A stretch of 64,000 bases of DNA from Neoceratodus forsteri. Lineage: Eukaryota; Chordata; Ceratodontiformes; Ceratodontidae. Positions 20,590 to 31,735 of this stretch are shown here, in pieces (position 1 is the stretch's first letter; each line of letters starts with the position of its first letter). Location: the NCBI GenBank assembly GCA_016271365.2, contig JADMNL010000022.1, positions 219,518,501 to 219,582,500 of the forward strand. Reading direction: 5' to 3'. The position numbers and the translations under genes were made by a program. The notes under the pieces are model-generated. The model did no database searches. It was not told the origin of the DNA and saw only the letters and a list, made by a program, of their open reading frames with translations.

Positions 20590-21780
20590 TAGGGAGATGA
20601 AAGGTCCCCCACCCCCTAAGAGGTAGGTCTTGCTTACCTATGATGCTTTCAGAAAAAATACCATGCAATTGCTTTAAACTCCCACTTCTTTGGCAGGGGT
20701 TGACAAGTGTTGTGACAAAAAAATATCAATTGTCTAAAAATGACACTGAGTTCCTGTCTGTACATCCCAACCATGAGAGCATAGTACAGCAGGCAGCATG
20801 TGAGAAAGCGGAAATGTCCTTGTCTTCCTTATCCCCGACAAGGACTCCAGAAAAATAGATTTCATAGCAAAGAAGATGTACACCACAGCTTCCCTGCTTA
20901 GCAGGCTTTACTACATGGTTTTCACAGCCAAGTATCAGAAAGCACTGTGGAACTCTGTCCTGGCTGTTGCCTGCAATGGGTTGGACACAATGGTGCAGGA
21001 GCTGGTGATACTGCAAAAACTGCCCTGGAAGCTACAAAATACCATTTCCACATTGCAGATGACAACAATAATGCCGCTTCTAGAGTCATAGCCCACATAA
21101 TTTTGTTGAGGCATTTTACCTGGCTTAGAACTACCAGTCTAACCCAAGACACCCAGTCTAAAGCCATGGGGTTTCCCTGCAGTCAAAACATATTGTTTGA
21201 TTCCAGGACAACAGACTACATGAAAAAGGTTGATGAGTACAAGGCCTCTTGGCAGAGTCATTCCTCAACCTAAGCCTCCTGCCCCACAGAAATCCCACCT
21301 GAGGGGAAACAGGGGCAGAGGTTATTTTCCCAGACCTTATGTTCCCTATCCTCAGCATGACTTCTCTCAGTACAGAGGTGTTTTCAGAGGGTGGGGCAGA
21401 AGGGGCCAAAGAAGAGCCCCCTTTTCCCAGCCAGCAGCCTTACAGTCTAAGCCCTGATGTGTGTCCAGGTTGCCTCTCTTCTGCCAGTAGGAGGCAGACT
21501 CTCCCACTATCTTCAAATCTGGTCCCTCATTACCTTGGACAAGTGGGTTCTGGAGATAGTAGAAAAGGGTCTGCCACTACAGTTAAGGCAGATGCCAGAC
21601 CTCAAACGTACCCAGGTGTCAAAGCCCCTAACCCTAACACAGATACTACTGTTGGAGTTGGAGGTAAAAAACCTTCTAGCTCTTTGGAGGTAAAAAACCT
21701 TCTAGCTCTACGAGCAGTGGAGAGGGTCCCTGCCCATGAAAAGGGCAAAGTCTTCTACTCCAGGTACTTCCTGACACTAA
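20590..21780 (+). pseudogene. DIRS copy A region between gag-like ORF and RT
   Basis: Broken frames. 20947-21273 includes 'DNNNAASRVIAHIILLRHFT' and 'LFDSRTTDYMKKV', and 21230-21800 is Arg/Gly/Pro-rich ('GNRGRGYFPRPY'). The same blocks appear in copy B near 28560-28890, so this is element sequence and part of the gag-RT polyprotein. A direct ~27-bp duplication occurs at 21661-21714 (GGAGGTAAAAAACCTTCTAG twice). Confidence 0.65.
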
Positions 21781-21782
21781 GG

Positions 21783-22960
21783 AAAACTGGGGAGTGGTGA
21801 CCTAATTTGGATCTTAGATATCTGAACAAATAGCTGTTAAAACCCAAATTCAAAATGGTCATTCTGTCACTGGTCATTCAGTCCTTACAGCAGGGAGACT
21901 GGCTAGCCTCCCTGAACCTAAAGGATGCTTACTTCCATATAGCCATAAGGAGGTCTCACAGGAAGTTTCTTGGGTTCAAACTCCCTTCGGGTCACTATCA
22001 GTTCGCTGCGATGTCCTTTGGCCTGTCCTCGGCTCCAGGAGTTTTTACCAAGGGCCTAGCAGTGGTAGCAGCACACCTCAGGAAGCTGGGTGTTTCAATC
22101 TACCCCTGTTTGGATGATTGGTTCATAGTGGCAAGTCTCCTTGTCAGGTCAAGGAGTCCCTTTCCCTCAGAGAACACACTCTGGAATCCCTGGGCTTCCT
22201 GGTAAATCTAAAGAAATCTCACCTGGAGCCCACTCAGTTACTCACTTTCATAGGAGCTCAGCTGGACACCCAGAAAGGATATGACTTCCTCCCACCAGAG
22301 AGAATTAAAAGTTTCCTTTCAGTGGCAAATTCTTTCGTCCAGGGACAGCCAAGACCAGCCAGACATTTCCTCAGGCTTTTGGGATACGTGGCATCAATGA
22401 CTGCAGTAGTCCCAGGGGTCAGGTACAGGATGCGAAACCTGCAAGAATATCTCAGAGTTCGCTGGTCTCAAAGAAGCAACAACTTTTCAAAGCTGATAAC
22501 TGTGACCGAACAGTTTCTTCAGGCTCTGCTTTGGTGGAGGGATCCTTCAAATCTGGCAGTAAGGATCCCTTTCCAAGTTTCTCTTCCCACAAAGGTGATT
22601 ACCACAGATACCTCCCTCCTGGGGTGGAGAGCTCATCTGGACAGTACCTCAGTAAGTGGTACCTGGAATCCTCAGAGTCACGGTTGCACATAAACCTTCT
22701 GGAGCTCAGAGCAATTTTCCTAGCAGTCATGGCAGTTGCTCCTGTCATAAAAGGGCAGACTGTACAGGTAAGAATGGACAACACCTCTGCAATGTTTTAC
22801 ATAAACAAGCAGGGTAGTACCAGATCATGGACACTCTGTTCAGAGGCTCTGAAAGTTTGGTCTCTCGCCTTTTCCTTGGGGGTCAGTCTTTCAGCTATCC
22901 ACCTCCCAGGCAAAAAACACAATACCATTGCAGGTGCTGTAAGTCGCATCAGTCAGGGTC
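21783..22960 (+). pseudogene. DIRS copy A reverse transcriptase and RNase H
   Basis: RT motifs are in order: 'DWLASLNLKDAYFHIAIRRS' (catalytic Asp in the LKDAY block, about 21900) and 'LGFKLPSGHYQFAAMSFGLS' (about 21970). Then comes 'YPCLDDWFIVA' (catalytic LDD, about 22100). A frameshift near 22130 moves to a second frame with 'FLGFLVNLKKSHLEP'-type sequence and 'FIGAQLDTQKG'. RNase H begins near 22590 with 'TTDTSLLGWRAH' (first Asp). A second frameshift near 22650 is followed by 'INLLELRAIFLAV' (Glu) and 'VRMDNTSAMFYIN' (Asp). The last acidic site reads 'NTIAGAVSRIS', where copy B has 'NTLADALNHIS', so this Asp is Gly here. Confidence 0.88.
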
Positions 22961-23470
22961 AAAGTGAGTGGACTCTGAACAAGCAAGTACCAGCCACAGT
23001 ATTCAGGCAGTGGAGCACACCAGAAGTGGATCTGTTTACTTCCCCCTTCAACTTCCAGCTCCCTCAGCACTGTTGCAGGGCCCTAGTCCTGGGAACACTT
23101 CCACTGGATGCTTTGATTCTGGACTGGTCAGGGAGGTTTCTATATGCATTCCCTCCTTTCCCCTGATGCTCAGTGTATTGCTGAAACTCAGACAACAGCC
23201 TGCATCAATGATTCTGGTGGCTCCGGATTGGCCCAGACAAGCCTGTTACCCTCTCCTTCTCTCTGTCTTGTAGCAAGCCCATTCACCTGCCATCAACTCA
23301 CTTTCTGCTGACCCTCCCCCAGACAGGAGTGAATTATCCAGACATACAATCTCTTCACTTCAAGGCCTGGCTGTTGAGGAGCTACAGTTCCCAACCTCGC
23401 AGTACCCTGAACAGGTCCTTAAGATCCTGAGAATGGCTAAAAATCCTAATACAAAAAAGACTTAATGCAG
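22961..23470 (+). pseudogene. DIRS copy A RNase H to recombinase linker
   Basis: This region contains 'RQWSTPEVDLFTSPFNFQLP' (about 23010) and 'LDWSGRFLYAFPPFP' followed by a stop at 23164-23166. This conserved block follows RNase H in DIRS elements. A further out-of-frame stretch has 'MILVAPDWPRQACYP' (about 23205-23250). The role of the block is not known to me. Confidence 0.7.
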
Positions 23471-24418
23471 TCAAATGGAAAAGGTTTTCCCTCTGGTGCA
23501 AGAGCAAAAATGTAAGTTCTCTTACAGCTTCAGATTTTCAGCTGCTGAATTACCTAGTACATCTACAGGCTTCAGGCTTGAAACCCTCCTCTCTCAAGCT
23601 ACACCCAGCTGCAATTTTGGCCTACCTTTCGGTGGTGAAGAAAAAGTCAGTTCTTTCCCACTCTGTGTTCAAACAGTTTTTCAAAGGCCTCTTGCACCTC
23701 CAACCTCCAGTCAGGGAGCTGATTTCTCCTTGGAGCCTGAATCTCTGCATTGCCAGGCTCATGGAACCACCCTTTGAGCCTATGGCCACTGCCCATCTTA
23801 AGTTTATAACCTGGAAATCTGTTTTTCTAGTGGCCTTTACTTCTGCCAGAAGGATTTCAGAGTTGCAGGCCTGTGCACTGAGCCTAATTATATCATTACT
23901 CACAGAGACAAAACTGAGCTCAGGAAAAATAAGAAGTTCCTGCCTAAGGTAGTTTCTGAGTTTTACCGTAACCAGTCTATCACTCTACCTGTTTTTTTTA
24001 CTGAAAAATTGACTCCTGGCGAGCAAAAACTCCACAGTCTGGATGTTAAAAAAGCACTCTTTTACTACCTGGAGCATACTAGGCAGTTTAGAGGTTCTTC
24101 CACTCAGCTGTTCCTCACCTGTTGGGAAGTAGGCAGGGGAAGGCCAGCTCCAAGAGAACTATGTCCCACTGGTTGGTCTCGTGCATTAGATTCTACTAGG
24201 AAAAAGCTGGTCATCAACCTCCTGTGGGGCTCAGAGCCTATCCTACCAGGGGAACTGCAGCCTCTGTGGTTGCTGCATGAGACATACCCCTTCTGGATGT
24301 CTGCAAATTGGCTACCTGGAACACTGTACACACTTTCATTAAACATTACAGTTTGGATGTGCGGTCCAGATCTGATGCCAAATTTGCCAGGGTGGCTCTG
24401 CAGAGCCTCTTTCCTAAG
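23470..24418 (+). pseudogene. DIRS copy A tyrosine recombinase
   Basis: This is a tyrosine recombinase of the lambda-integrase fold family, which would integrate a circular cDNA. Its N-terminal core has 'YLVHLQASGLKPSSLKLH'. The catalytic domain shows 'LVAFTSARRISELQACAL' (first catalytic Arg, about 23830-23880). Near 24220 it reads 'LRAYPTRGTAA', where copy B has 'LRAHSTRG'; the His of the R-H-R-Y set is Tyr here, while the second Arg remains. Near 24320 'TWNTVHTFIKHYSLDV' supplies the nucleophile Tyr. A frameshift lies near 23945 and a TGA near 24277, so it is not translatable as one protein. It ends with TAG at 24416-24418. Confidence 0.88.
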
Positions 24419-24464
24419 TAGGTTCTCTGCCCACCTCCCACTTGGTACTGTTTGGTAATTTGCT

Positions 24465-24590
24465 GTAATTACTGATGCTAAAGGACTCCTGGGGTGAGAA
24501 GATAAAATTACTCACCATGGTAATTTTCTTTCTTCCAAGGGGTCCTTTAGCATCAGTAAGCTCCCATCCTTCCACCCTATCTGGTTCACA
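24465..24590 (+). repeat. DIRS copy A internal complementary region
   Basis: Contains ACTGATGCTAAAGGACTCCT (complement of the left outer end) and, about 45 bases later, CCAAGGGGTCCTTTAGCATC (complement of the right outer end). This joins the two termini as in the circle junction. Confidence 0.9.
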
Positions 24591-24769
24591 TTTTAGGAGA
24601 AGGGCTCTGTTCTCAGTTTTATTGCCAACATTTGTTTCTTATTAAAGCAGTTTCTTGCTCAGGTTGTTGATATCTGTTTTTCTGGTTTTGGACATTTTTA
24701 TGTTTTTTGAATCCTGTTGGTTCACTTTTAGGGCATGTGCTCATTTATCTTTGAAAAAATTCTGAAGCC

Positions 24770-24950
24770 TTCAGGCTGCTCTCTCTCAGCACACTCCCCT
24801 ACTCTTTTCTGATTGGCTGATGCCCTAAGCTCATTATTCTAATTATCTTAAAGGCATACCTCTGGGGCAGTTGCACCTAAGCAGCTAACTGCTATAGTTA
24901 CTGATGCTAAAGGACCCCTTGGAAGAAAGATTACTATGGTGAATAATTTT
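24770..24950 (+). repeat. DIRS copy A right inverted terminal repeat
   Basis: Complementary to 19131-19300. It contains the CCTTCAGGCTGCTCTCTCTC and TGATTGGCTGATGCCCTAAG words, whose complements lie at the left end. Confidence 0.9.
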
Positions 24951-25270
24951 TTCATGCCTGCATGGGGTTAACAAAGTGGACTATAAAGTCATATTTTTAT
25001 CAAGTGAAAATATTGGAGGGAACTCATAAGTTTGCAGGAGGAAGGCTTCAGAAAGATATTTGTAAACACTGTTTTATGGAAAGGGAGTAGATAAATTTAA
25101 CTCAGTCTGTAGCTTTAAAGCAGGCTGGGATAGACATAGATGCTGTTTGCCAATCCAACTGTCCTCCTTGGACTATGTACAGTCCCAGAGAACTGTACAT
25201 GGCTGAAAAAGAGCTGTGCCCAGTCCACCTCCTGGTTAAAAAGAAAAAATGAAAAAAATAAAATAAAATG
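24951..25270 (+). pseudogene. CR1 LINE ORF2, piece 3 of the split copy, with A-rich end
   Basis: The plus-strand frame after the DIRS end reads 'HKFAGGRLQKDICKHCF' and 'ALKQAGIDIDAV' (about 25030-25145), in line with the CR1 ORF2 C-terminus (R-T-R-G-H then W-N-x-L and the final helix). It ends in an A-rich stretch at 25240-25270. It completes the copy interrupted at 15365 and 19128. Confidence 0.65.
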
Positions 25271-25652
25271 TACATAGCCCCGGGAGAACAGCAGAACCGG
25301 CAACATCTAAATGTATCTTATAAAAGCTCTAGCATGCACTGCAGGCTATTGACTCTTCCCATTGCTACAGCCTCCTCTGAAGTCAGCTGCAGGGGAATCT
25401 GGGATTTGTAGTTACAGAAAATGTCCACTTGTAAGTCAACAGAAATGGCCTGATACATTTACTGTACTGCAGCAAACAGTACGCACAAAAAAACAAAAAC
25501 AAGCATTTGTCAATGTTGAATGTTCACTGTTGGTATTGCTGTTGTACATGCCTCCCATATTTTTCTGTGTATATTCCTCTGCCTTGCATTTTATGGCATC
25601 ACTCTCAACACAAATTTCTTATGTTCTTGCAACACTGGTTCAATTCATTAGA
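25271..25652. other. No gene; partial MITE word near 25497
   Basis: Spacer sequence. 'ACAAGCATTTGTCAATGTTG' at about 25499 matches the end of the inverted-repeat element that starts at 25653, so a fragment of another copy is probably present. Confidence 0.45.
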
Positions 25653-26045
25653 TAAACAAGCATTTGTTAATGCATAATGTTTGCTTGCTGGTATTGGCAT
25701 TAGTAGTACTGAAGTTAGAGAGATGCATAATAGGAATGCCAGTGAAGTATTGAAGTAATGCCAACCCCCACCCTCACCCTGCAGAGACTGTCAGGCATTG
25801 GGGGTGTGCCTTTGGGTCATCGGCCATAACACTCACATCATTCCACCTCACCCCACCCTGCAGACACCGACCGATGTTACAGTGTGCCTTGAGGTCTTCA
25901 GTCCTTCCGCTCACCCCATTCCATAATGAAATAAGCTGAGATGGGTGCAGTATAGGAGAATGGGGTGAACAATAGGGCCAAAAACCCCATGGCACACCTT
26001 GATGCCTGTCAGTGGCTGCAGGGTGGGTAGTAGTGCTGACTGTTC
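25653..26045. mobile_element. Foldback MITE-like element (family also at 50690-51475)
   Basis: The left end reads AAACAAGCATTTGTTAATGC, and the next block is TTTGCTTGCTGGTATTGGCA. The copy at 51400-51475 ends with the complements of both. The middle is self-complementary: 'GTGTGCCTTGAGGTCTTCAG' (about 25883) against 'GGGCCAAAAACCCCATGGCA' (about 25975). GC-rich pyrimidine stretches contain CCACCCTGCAG and CTGCAGGGTGG inverted words. No ORF is credible. Confidence 0.7.
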
Positions 26046-26074
26046 CTCTGTAAATGAGGTTTCCAAGTCAGTGC

Positions 26075-26455
26075 AAGTCAATATAATACGCAAACATAGG
26101 GCAGGATTTGCAAAAGCTTTAGACAGCCACAAGCTCTGGTGCGCCAATGATACTGAACATGGGGCTTGTGGCGATCTAACAGAATCTTCCATCCTGTGCA
26201 GCAGTTGCCACAAGTTAGACCAATGTTTTCTGGTCTAACTTGCGGCAGTCCTAGGGGCTGTTTTTATGAAGCTTGCTCCAAATAGTTGGCACAAGCTGGT
26301 GTAATTCATGGACACAGTTGCAACTGCGCCCAAGACTGTAAAATTGGGAGCAGCTGAGGTGAGTGGTTCGGTGCACCACCAGAACCAAGTGCTGTGGTGC
26401 AGGGCTGGACACAAGCCCTGTGCCACACTTTGAAAATACAGCTCATAGGGTCACC
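26075..26455. mobile_element. Interspersed element with central hairpin (family also at 46095 and 60345)
   Basis: The centre has 'GCCACAAGTTAGACCAATG' and, after a few bases, 'CTGGTCTAACTTGCGGC', which form a stem of about 15 bp. The same stem is at 46214-46258 and 60446-60491. Flanking words (TTGGCACAAGCTGG, AAGCCCTGTGCCACACTTTG, GAAAATAC) are also shared. There is no coding sequence. Confidence 0.75.
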
Positions 26456-27189
26456 ATTTAAAAGGACACTGCCAACCTACTTAGGCGGTCTCAAGTTTAA
26501 AAAACACATTTATTGATTGGTCATGTTTTGTAGAGATTGCTGATGTAGCTGGTAGTTTGATTCTGATTCCTGTTTGCTTTTTAAAAGTGAAAGACAGCCC
26601 ACCATACTGGTGTTATCACACACAAAAAGTATTTGTTTCTTACCCCAGGAGTCCTTTAGCATCAGTAATTTTAGCAGTTAGCTAGCTAGATGCAACTGCC
26701 CCAGAGGTATGCCTTTAAGATAATTTTATTTAAATGAGCTTTGGGCAATAGCCAATCAAAAAACAAGAGGGAGAGTGAGCTGAGTGAGAGCTGCCTGAAG
26801 GCTTCAGAATTTTTTCTTCACTGGACTGAGTAACATTACCCCCAAGTTGCCTTTCAACCTTCCTTGTTGACAGCCTCCTAGCGCTTATTTGGATAAAGTT
26901 TTCCTCATAAATCAATTTCTTTAGTGTGCTGAGTGAAAGTTTTACATTTTTGTTAGCGCCGTGCAAATCTTTCTATTTTTAGCACAACTGTGCTATTTTG
27001 ACTTTATTTTTGCCACGACTGTTCATTTCCAATGTTATTTTACTGCAGGTGCTTAATTTCGATGGTTCCTCCTTTTTTAATCTAATTCTTGAAGGAACTG
27101 TTGAATTCTTGTACTTTTGCCTTCATTTTTACCTCAGACCTCTCGGATTTTACTGCAAGACAACCAATTGGGTTCAAATTTTGACAGCT

Positions 27190-28198
27190 GCTTGATCAAA
27201 GAATCCCTTAACTACTTAAAACTGGACCCTAAGTTCATCTGTCACAGGACTGGCTGGTGGCATTACAACAGAAACCTGTACGCAGTTGACTAGTATTATT
27301 AGGTTTCTATTAAATTGGCACTAGTATAGATCCCAGTGCTACAAAGGAAAAAAAAGGGAATTTCAAAGTCGACAGAGTTATTTAACTGGGGCAGAACTGT
27401 CGGGTGGCATTTCACAGAAACCTGCACTACTCAGTTGTTTGTGGTCCAGAACTTGGGTTCTCTTTGTTAAATTGGCAAATAGCAATGAAACCTAATAAGT
27501 ATTATGGCTGATTATATATTAAAGGCTACTGATGAGGGGTCATTAAAGTGTAATAACAATAAATATGTAAGCAGGGGGCTGATGAAGCCTCCAGTTCTCA
27601 GCTAATAAATATAGCTTCCAAAGGGGCTGATGAAGTTCCTCACAAATTACAAAATTATAAAGATGAATAAAGGAAGCTCTGTCAAACTGCTATGAAGTGG
27701 CTTGCAAGAAATTCCGTTAAGAAAAATGCTCCTGTTCCTCCTGGGTGAGCAAGAGGCATCTTAAAGAATAAAGAAAAAACATATTCAGCACTGTCTGCGC
27801 AGGTAAAATTTTTGGCAAAAAGTATGGCACGTCCTTCAGACCTTACGAAGATGGGGTTTATGTTTACAGGGGCTAGTATATACGTTTCCATAGTTCTCTT
27901 TCCAGCAGACTTTGAAGGTGATACAGTTGATGATGAATAATTTTATGATGCCCCTTCTATGACTTTGGAGGGCCTAGAATCTTATGTGCCCACTACCCTC
28001 TCCTTGGAGCTTCCTCGGCTATCCAGGAGGATTCCCCCTCTATGCTTTCCTTTATCCAAAACATATTGGACACTCTGGACCTCCCTTCTCAGGAGTCCAT
28101 CCAAGGTGAGGATGAGGATAAAAAAGGATTATAGGGAGACGAAAGGTCTTCCACCTCCTAAAAGACTGGTCATGCCTATCTATAATGAAAAAATATAA
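27190..28198 (+). pseudogene. DIRS copy B gag-like relic
   Basis: Only short stretches remain open. The acidic tail, 'PPKRLVMPIYN' near 28150 and the linker 'LPWKLCSTNS' near 28530 match copy A. The Cys-rich head is not recognisable. Confidence 0.6.
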
Positions 28199-29049
28199 AT
28201 AAAAATACAATGCAACTGCTTCAGACCCCCACTTCTGTGGCAGAGGTTTACAAGCGGTCTGGAAATGTTGATAACTAAATACTTAAATATGTAGTGCTGA
28301 GTGCCTGTCTGTACATCCCAGCTGTGTGAGTTAGTGCAGCAGGCAGCTTGCAAGAAAGCTGGGGGCTTCTTGTTCTCCTCACCCCCGGACAAGGACTCCA
28401 GAAAAGAGATTTCATAGCTAACCACAAATGCTTGTCAGAATTTTTTCCTACATGGCTTTTTCAGCCAAATATATAAAAAAAAAAGCACTGTGGGCTATGG
28501 TGAAGGAGCTAGTGGATACAGCACACCTGCCCTGGAAGCTATGTAGTACCAATTCCACAGGGCAGAGGACAACAAGGATGCCACCTCCAGAGCCATGGCC
28601 CATGCCATCTCTCTGATGCCCTTTGTCTGGCTTAGAACTACTGGTCTACCCTCAGACTCCCAGTTTAAGGCCATGGACTTTCCCTGTGATCAAATCATAC
28701 TGTTCGATTCCAGAACATCTGACAGCAACAAGGCCTCCTGCCCTATGGAAATTCCTCCTGAGGGCAGTAGGGGCACAGTTTATTTTCCCAGCTACCCCCT
28801 TCTCTCAGTACAGGCATGCTTTCAGATGAAGGGGCAGAAGGGCCCAAAAGGTGGCAACCTTTACCCAGCCAGCAGCTTCGCAATCTAAGCCCTGTTGTTA
28901 GGGTGGGCAGACCTCATGTGTATCCAGGTGTCTAAGTCTCTATCCCCAACACAAGTGTAGCTGTTGGAGTGTGAGATAAATACCTTCAAGCTTTACGAAT
29001 GGTGGAGAGGGTCCCAGCCCACAAAAAGGAGAAGGGCCTCTACTCCAGG

Positions 29050-30347
29050 TATTTTCTGACACAAAAAAGAATAACTGGGGAGTGGTGACCTGATGGTCAC
29101 TCTGTTACTAATCATATAGTCTTTTCAGTAGGAAGACTGGCTAGCCTCCCTGGTCTTAAAGGGCTCCTTTTTTCCATATACCATTAATGAGGTTTCACAG
29201 GCAGTTTCTCAGGTGCAGACTCACTGTAGCCCTTTGGCCTTCCTTGGCCCCAAGAGTCTTTACAAAGTGCTTGGCAGTGGTAGCAGCACACCTCAGGAAT
29301 CAGGGCGTCTTTAGCTACACCTAATTTGCTCATTGACTCATAGTGCTAAAGTCTCCTTGTCAGATCAAGGAGTCCTTTTCCCTTTCAGGGCTCACTCTGG
29401 AGTTTCGCAGTCCCCTGGTAAATCTAAACAAAGTCTCACCTGGGACCCTCCCAGCATCCTGGAAGGATATACCTTTCTTCCGCAGGTGAGAATTGAAGCA
29501 GTCCCTCGGCAGCAAATTCCTTCATCCAGGCACAGTGAAACCAGCCAGCAGGCGCTTGACTGGGTTCGAATCATTAACTCTCACTTGTTTAGTATATGAT
29601 GTGGTCCTGAGCAAATCAAGTAACTTTGACATTTCCTCAGGCTATTGGGACACATGACTTCAATGCCTGCAGTGGTCCCACAGTTCAGATACAGCCTCCT
29701 TATAGCTTGCTGGTTTCCAAAAGCAACACTTTTTCAAAGCTGAGACCTTTAACAGAGCAGTGCCACAGACACCTCCCTCCTGTGGTGGGGAGCACATCTG
29801 AACAGTGTCTCAGTAAGTGGCACCTAGACTTTCCAAGAGTCACAGTTGCACATAAATCTTTTGGAACTCAGCGCAATCTTTCTAGCTCTCAAAGCATTTG
29901 CTCCTGTTATAAAAGACAGACTGTACAATGTTGAAAAGACACCACTGCAATGTTTTTCACAAATGAACAGAGTGGACCAGATCAGGAATATTCTGTTTGC
30001 AGGCACTATAAATCTGGTCTCTCACCTTCTCACTGGGAGTCAGCCTTTCAGCTATTCAGCTCCCAGGCAAACACAATACTCTGGCAGATGCTCTAAATCA
30101 CATCAGTCAAGGCCAGAGTGAATAGACTCTGAACAAACAAGTACTAGCCACAGTGTTCAGGCGGTTGGGCACACCAGAAGTGGAACGATTTGCCTCTTTC
30201 CCTCAAATTCCAGCTTCCTCAGTACTGTTGCATGCCCCAGTCCCGGGAATGCTTCCCCTGGATGCCTTGATCCTGAACTGGTCAGGGAGGTTCCTATATG
30301 TATTCCTTTCCTTTCACCTGATACTCAGGGTACTGCTGAAACTCTGA
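29050..30347 (+). pseudogene. DIRS copy B RT/RNase H relic
   Basis: The RT core is badly decayed: the LKDAY and LDD blocks are not readable. Nucleotide similarity to copy A persists across 29100-29600. RNase H is better kept: 'HINLLELSAIFLALKAFAPV' (Glu block) near 29845, then 'NTLADALNHISQG' near 30071 with the Asp that copy A lacks. The following block 'FRRLGTPEVERFASFP' near 30155 and 'NWSGRFLYVF' near 30270 match copy A. A segment around 29560-29620 is not obviously present in A. Confidence 0.7.
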
Positions 30348-30599
30348 CAACTGCCTGCATCAATGATTCTGGTGGCTATGGATTGGCCCAGGCAAGCCTG
30401 TTACCCTCTCCTTCTCTCACTGTCCTGCATCCGGCCCATTCGCCTGCCACCAACTCACTCTCTACTGACCCTTCCTCAGACAGGAGTGCATTATCCAGAC
30501 ATACACACTGTTCACTTCAAGGCCTGGTTCTTGTGGAGTTAGGAGTTTCCATCCTTACAGTACTCTGAACAGGTCCTTAAGATATTGAGGATAGCTAAA

Positions 30600-31580
30600 A
30601 AACTGAACATTAAGAAGACTCAATGCAGCCAAAGGAAAAAAGTTTTCCCTCTGGTACAAGAGCAAAAAGTTGAACCCCTTTCAGCTGTAGACCCTCAGCT
30701 GCTAGATTACCTGGTACACTTACAGGTGTCAGGCTTGAAACCATCTTACCTCAAGCTACACCTGGTGGCAATTTCGGCCTACCTTTCGGTGGGAAAGAAA
30801 AAAATCTGTATTTTCCCATGCCATATTTAAACAGTTTTTCAAAGGCCTCTTGCACCTCCAGCCTCCAATCAGGGAGCCTGTTCCTCTTTGGAGCCTGAAC
30901 CTTTGCATAGACAGCCTCATGAAACCACCCTTTGAGCCTATGTCCATTGCGCACATCAAGTTTGTAACTTGGAAGACATCCTTCCTGGTAGCCATTACCT
31001 CTGCCAGGAGGATTTTGAGCCACAGGTCCTGTGCACCGAGCCAAATTACATCATCCCACACAACAATAAAGTTGAACTCGGGACAAATAGGAAATTTCTG
31101 CCAAAGGTGGTTTCAGAGTTCCACTTAAACCAGTCCATTACTCTGCGTGTCTTGTGTACTGAGAAATCCACTCCTGGCGAGCAAAAGCTCCACAGCTTGG
31201 ATGTCAAAAGAGCCATGTTTTGCTACCTGGAGCATACTTGACAGTCCAGAAGCTGTTAAACTGAGTTGTTCCTCACCTATGGGGATGTAGGCAGAGGAAG
31301 ACCAGCTACCAAGAGAACTATTTCTCTTTGGTTGGTCTCTTGTATTAGATTTTGCTATGAAAAATCTGGTCACCAACCTCCTGTGGGTCTCAGGGCCCAC
31401 TCCACCAGGGGCATTGTAGCCTAGCTTGCAGCAGCAAGGGACATTCCCCTCCTGGATGTCTCCAAAGCAGCTACCTGGAAATCTGTGCACACCTTTGTGA
31501 AACACTACAGTTGGGATATGCAGACCAAATCTGATGCCAAATTTGGCAGGGCGGTTCTGCAAACCCTCTTTCCTTAGTAG
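30600..31580 (+). pseudogene. DIRS copy B tyrosine recombinase
   Basis: Fragments cover the whole recombinase: 'YLVHLQVSGLKPSYLKLH' (30710), 'LHLQPPIREPVPLWSLNLCI' (30850) and 'VAITSARRI' with the first catalytic Arg (about 30990). 'GLRAHSTRG' follows with the His and second Arg (about 31390), then 'ATWKSVHTFVKHYSWDM' with the nucleophile Tyr (about 31460-31520). A frameshift near 30830 and a TAG near 31420 break it. All four catalytic residues are therefore still readable, though in different frames. Confidence 0.82.
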
Positions 31581-31624
31581 GTTCTCTGCCCACCTCCCAT
31601 TTGGTACTGCTCAGTAGTCTGCTA

Positions 31625-31735
31625 AAGTTACTGATGCTAAAGGACTCCTGAGGTAAGAAGAAAAAATTACTCACTGCAGTAATCTTCTTTCTTCCAAGGG
31701 GTCCTTTAACATCAGTAAGCTCCCACCCTTCCTCC
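31625..31735 (+). repeat. DIRS copy B internal complementary region
   Basis: TTACTGATGCTAAAGGACTC joins, through GTAATCTTCTTTCTTCCAAG, to GGGTCCTTTAACATCAGTAA. It complements both outer ends of copy B. Confidence 0.88.

Larger units (their letters stand above)
19129..24950 (+). mobile_element. DIRS-type tyrosine-recombinase retrotransposon, copy A
   Basis: A ~5.8-kb DIRS element. Its termini are inverted repeats. The left begins CTCACCCCAGGAGTCCTTTA at 19131. The right, ending near 24950, contains ...CTATAGTTACTGATGCTAAA and then GGACCCCTTGGAAGAAAG. Just inside the right end (24471-24580) is the internal complementary region that joins complements of both outer ends, the hallmark of DIRS circular intermediates. 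Internal genes, in order, are a Cys-rich gag-like ORF, RT, RNase H and a tyrosine recombinase. All are frameshifted or stopped. It sits in a CR1 copy with no visible target-site duplication, as expected for recombinase-based integration. A second copy of the same family, in the same orientation, is at 26632-32110. Confidence 0.93.
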
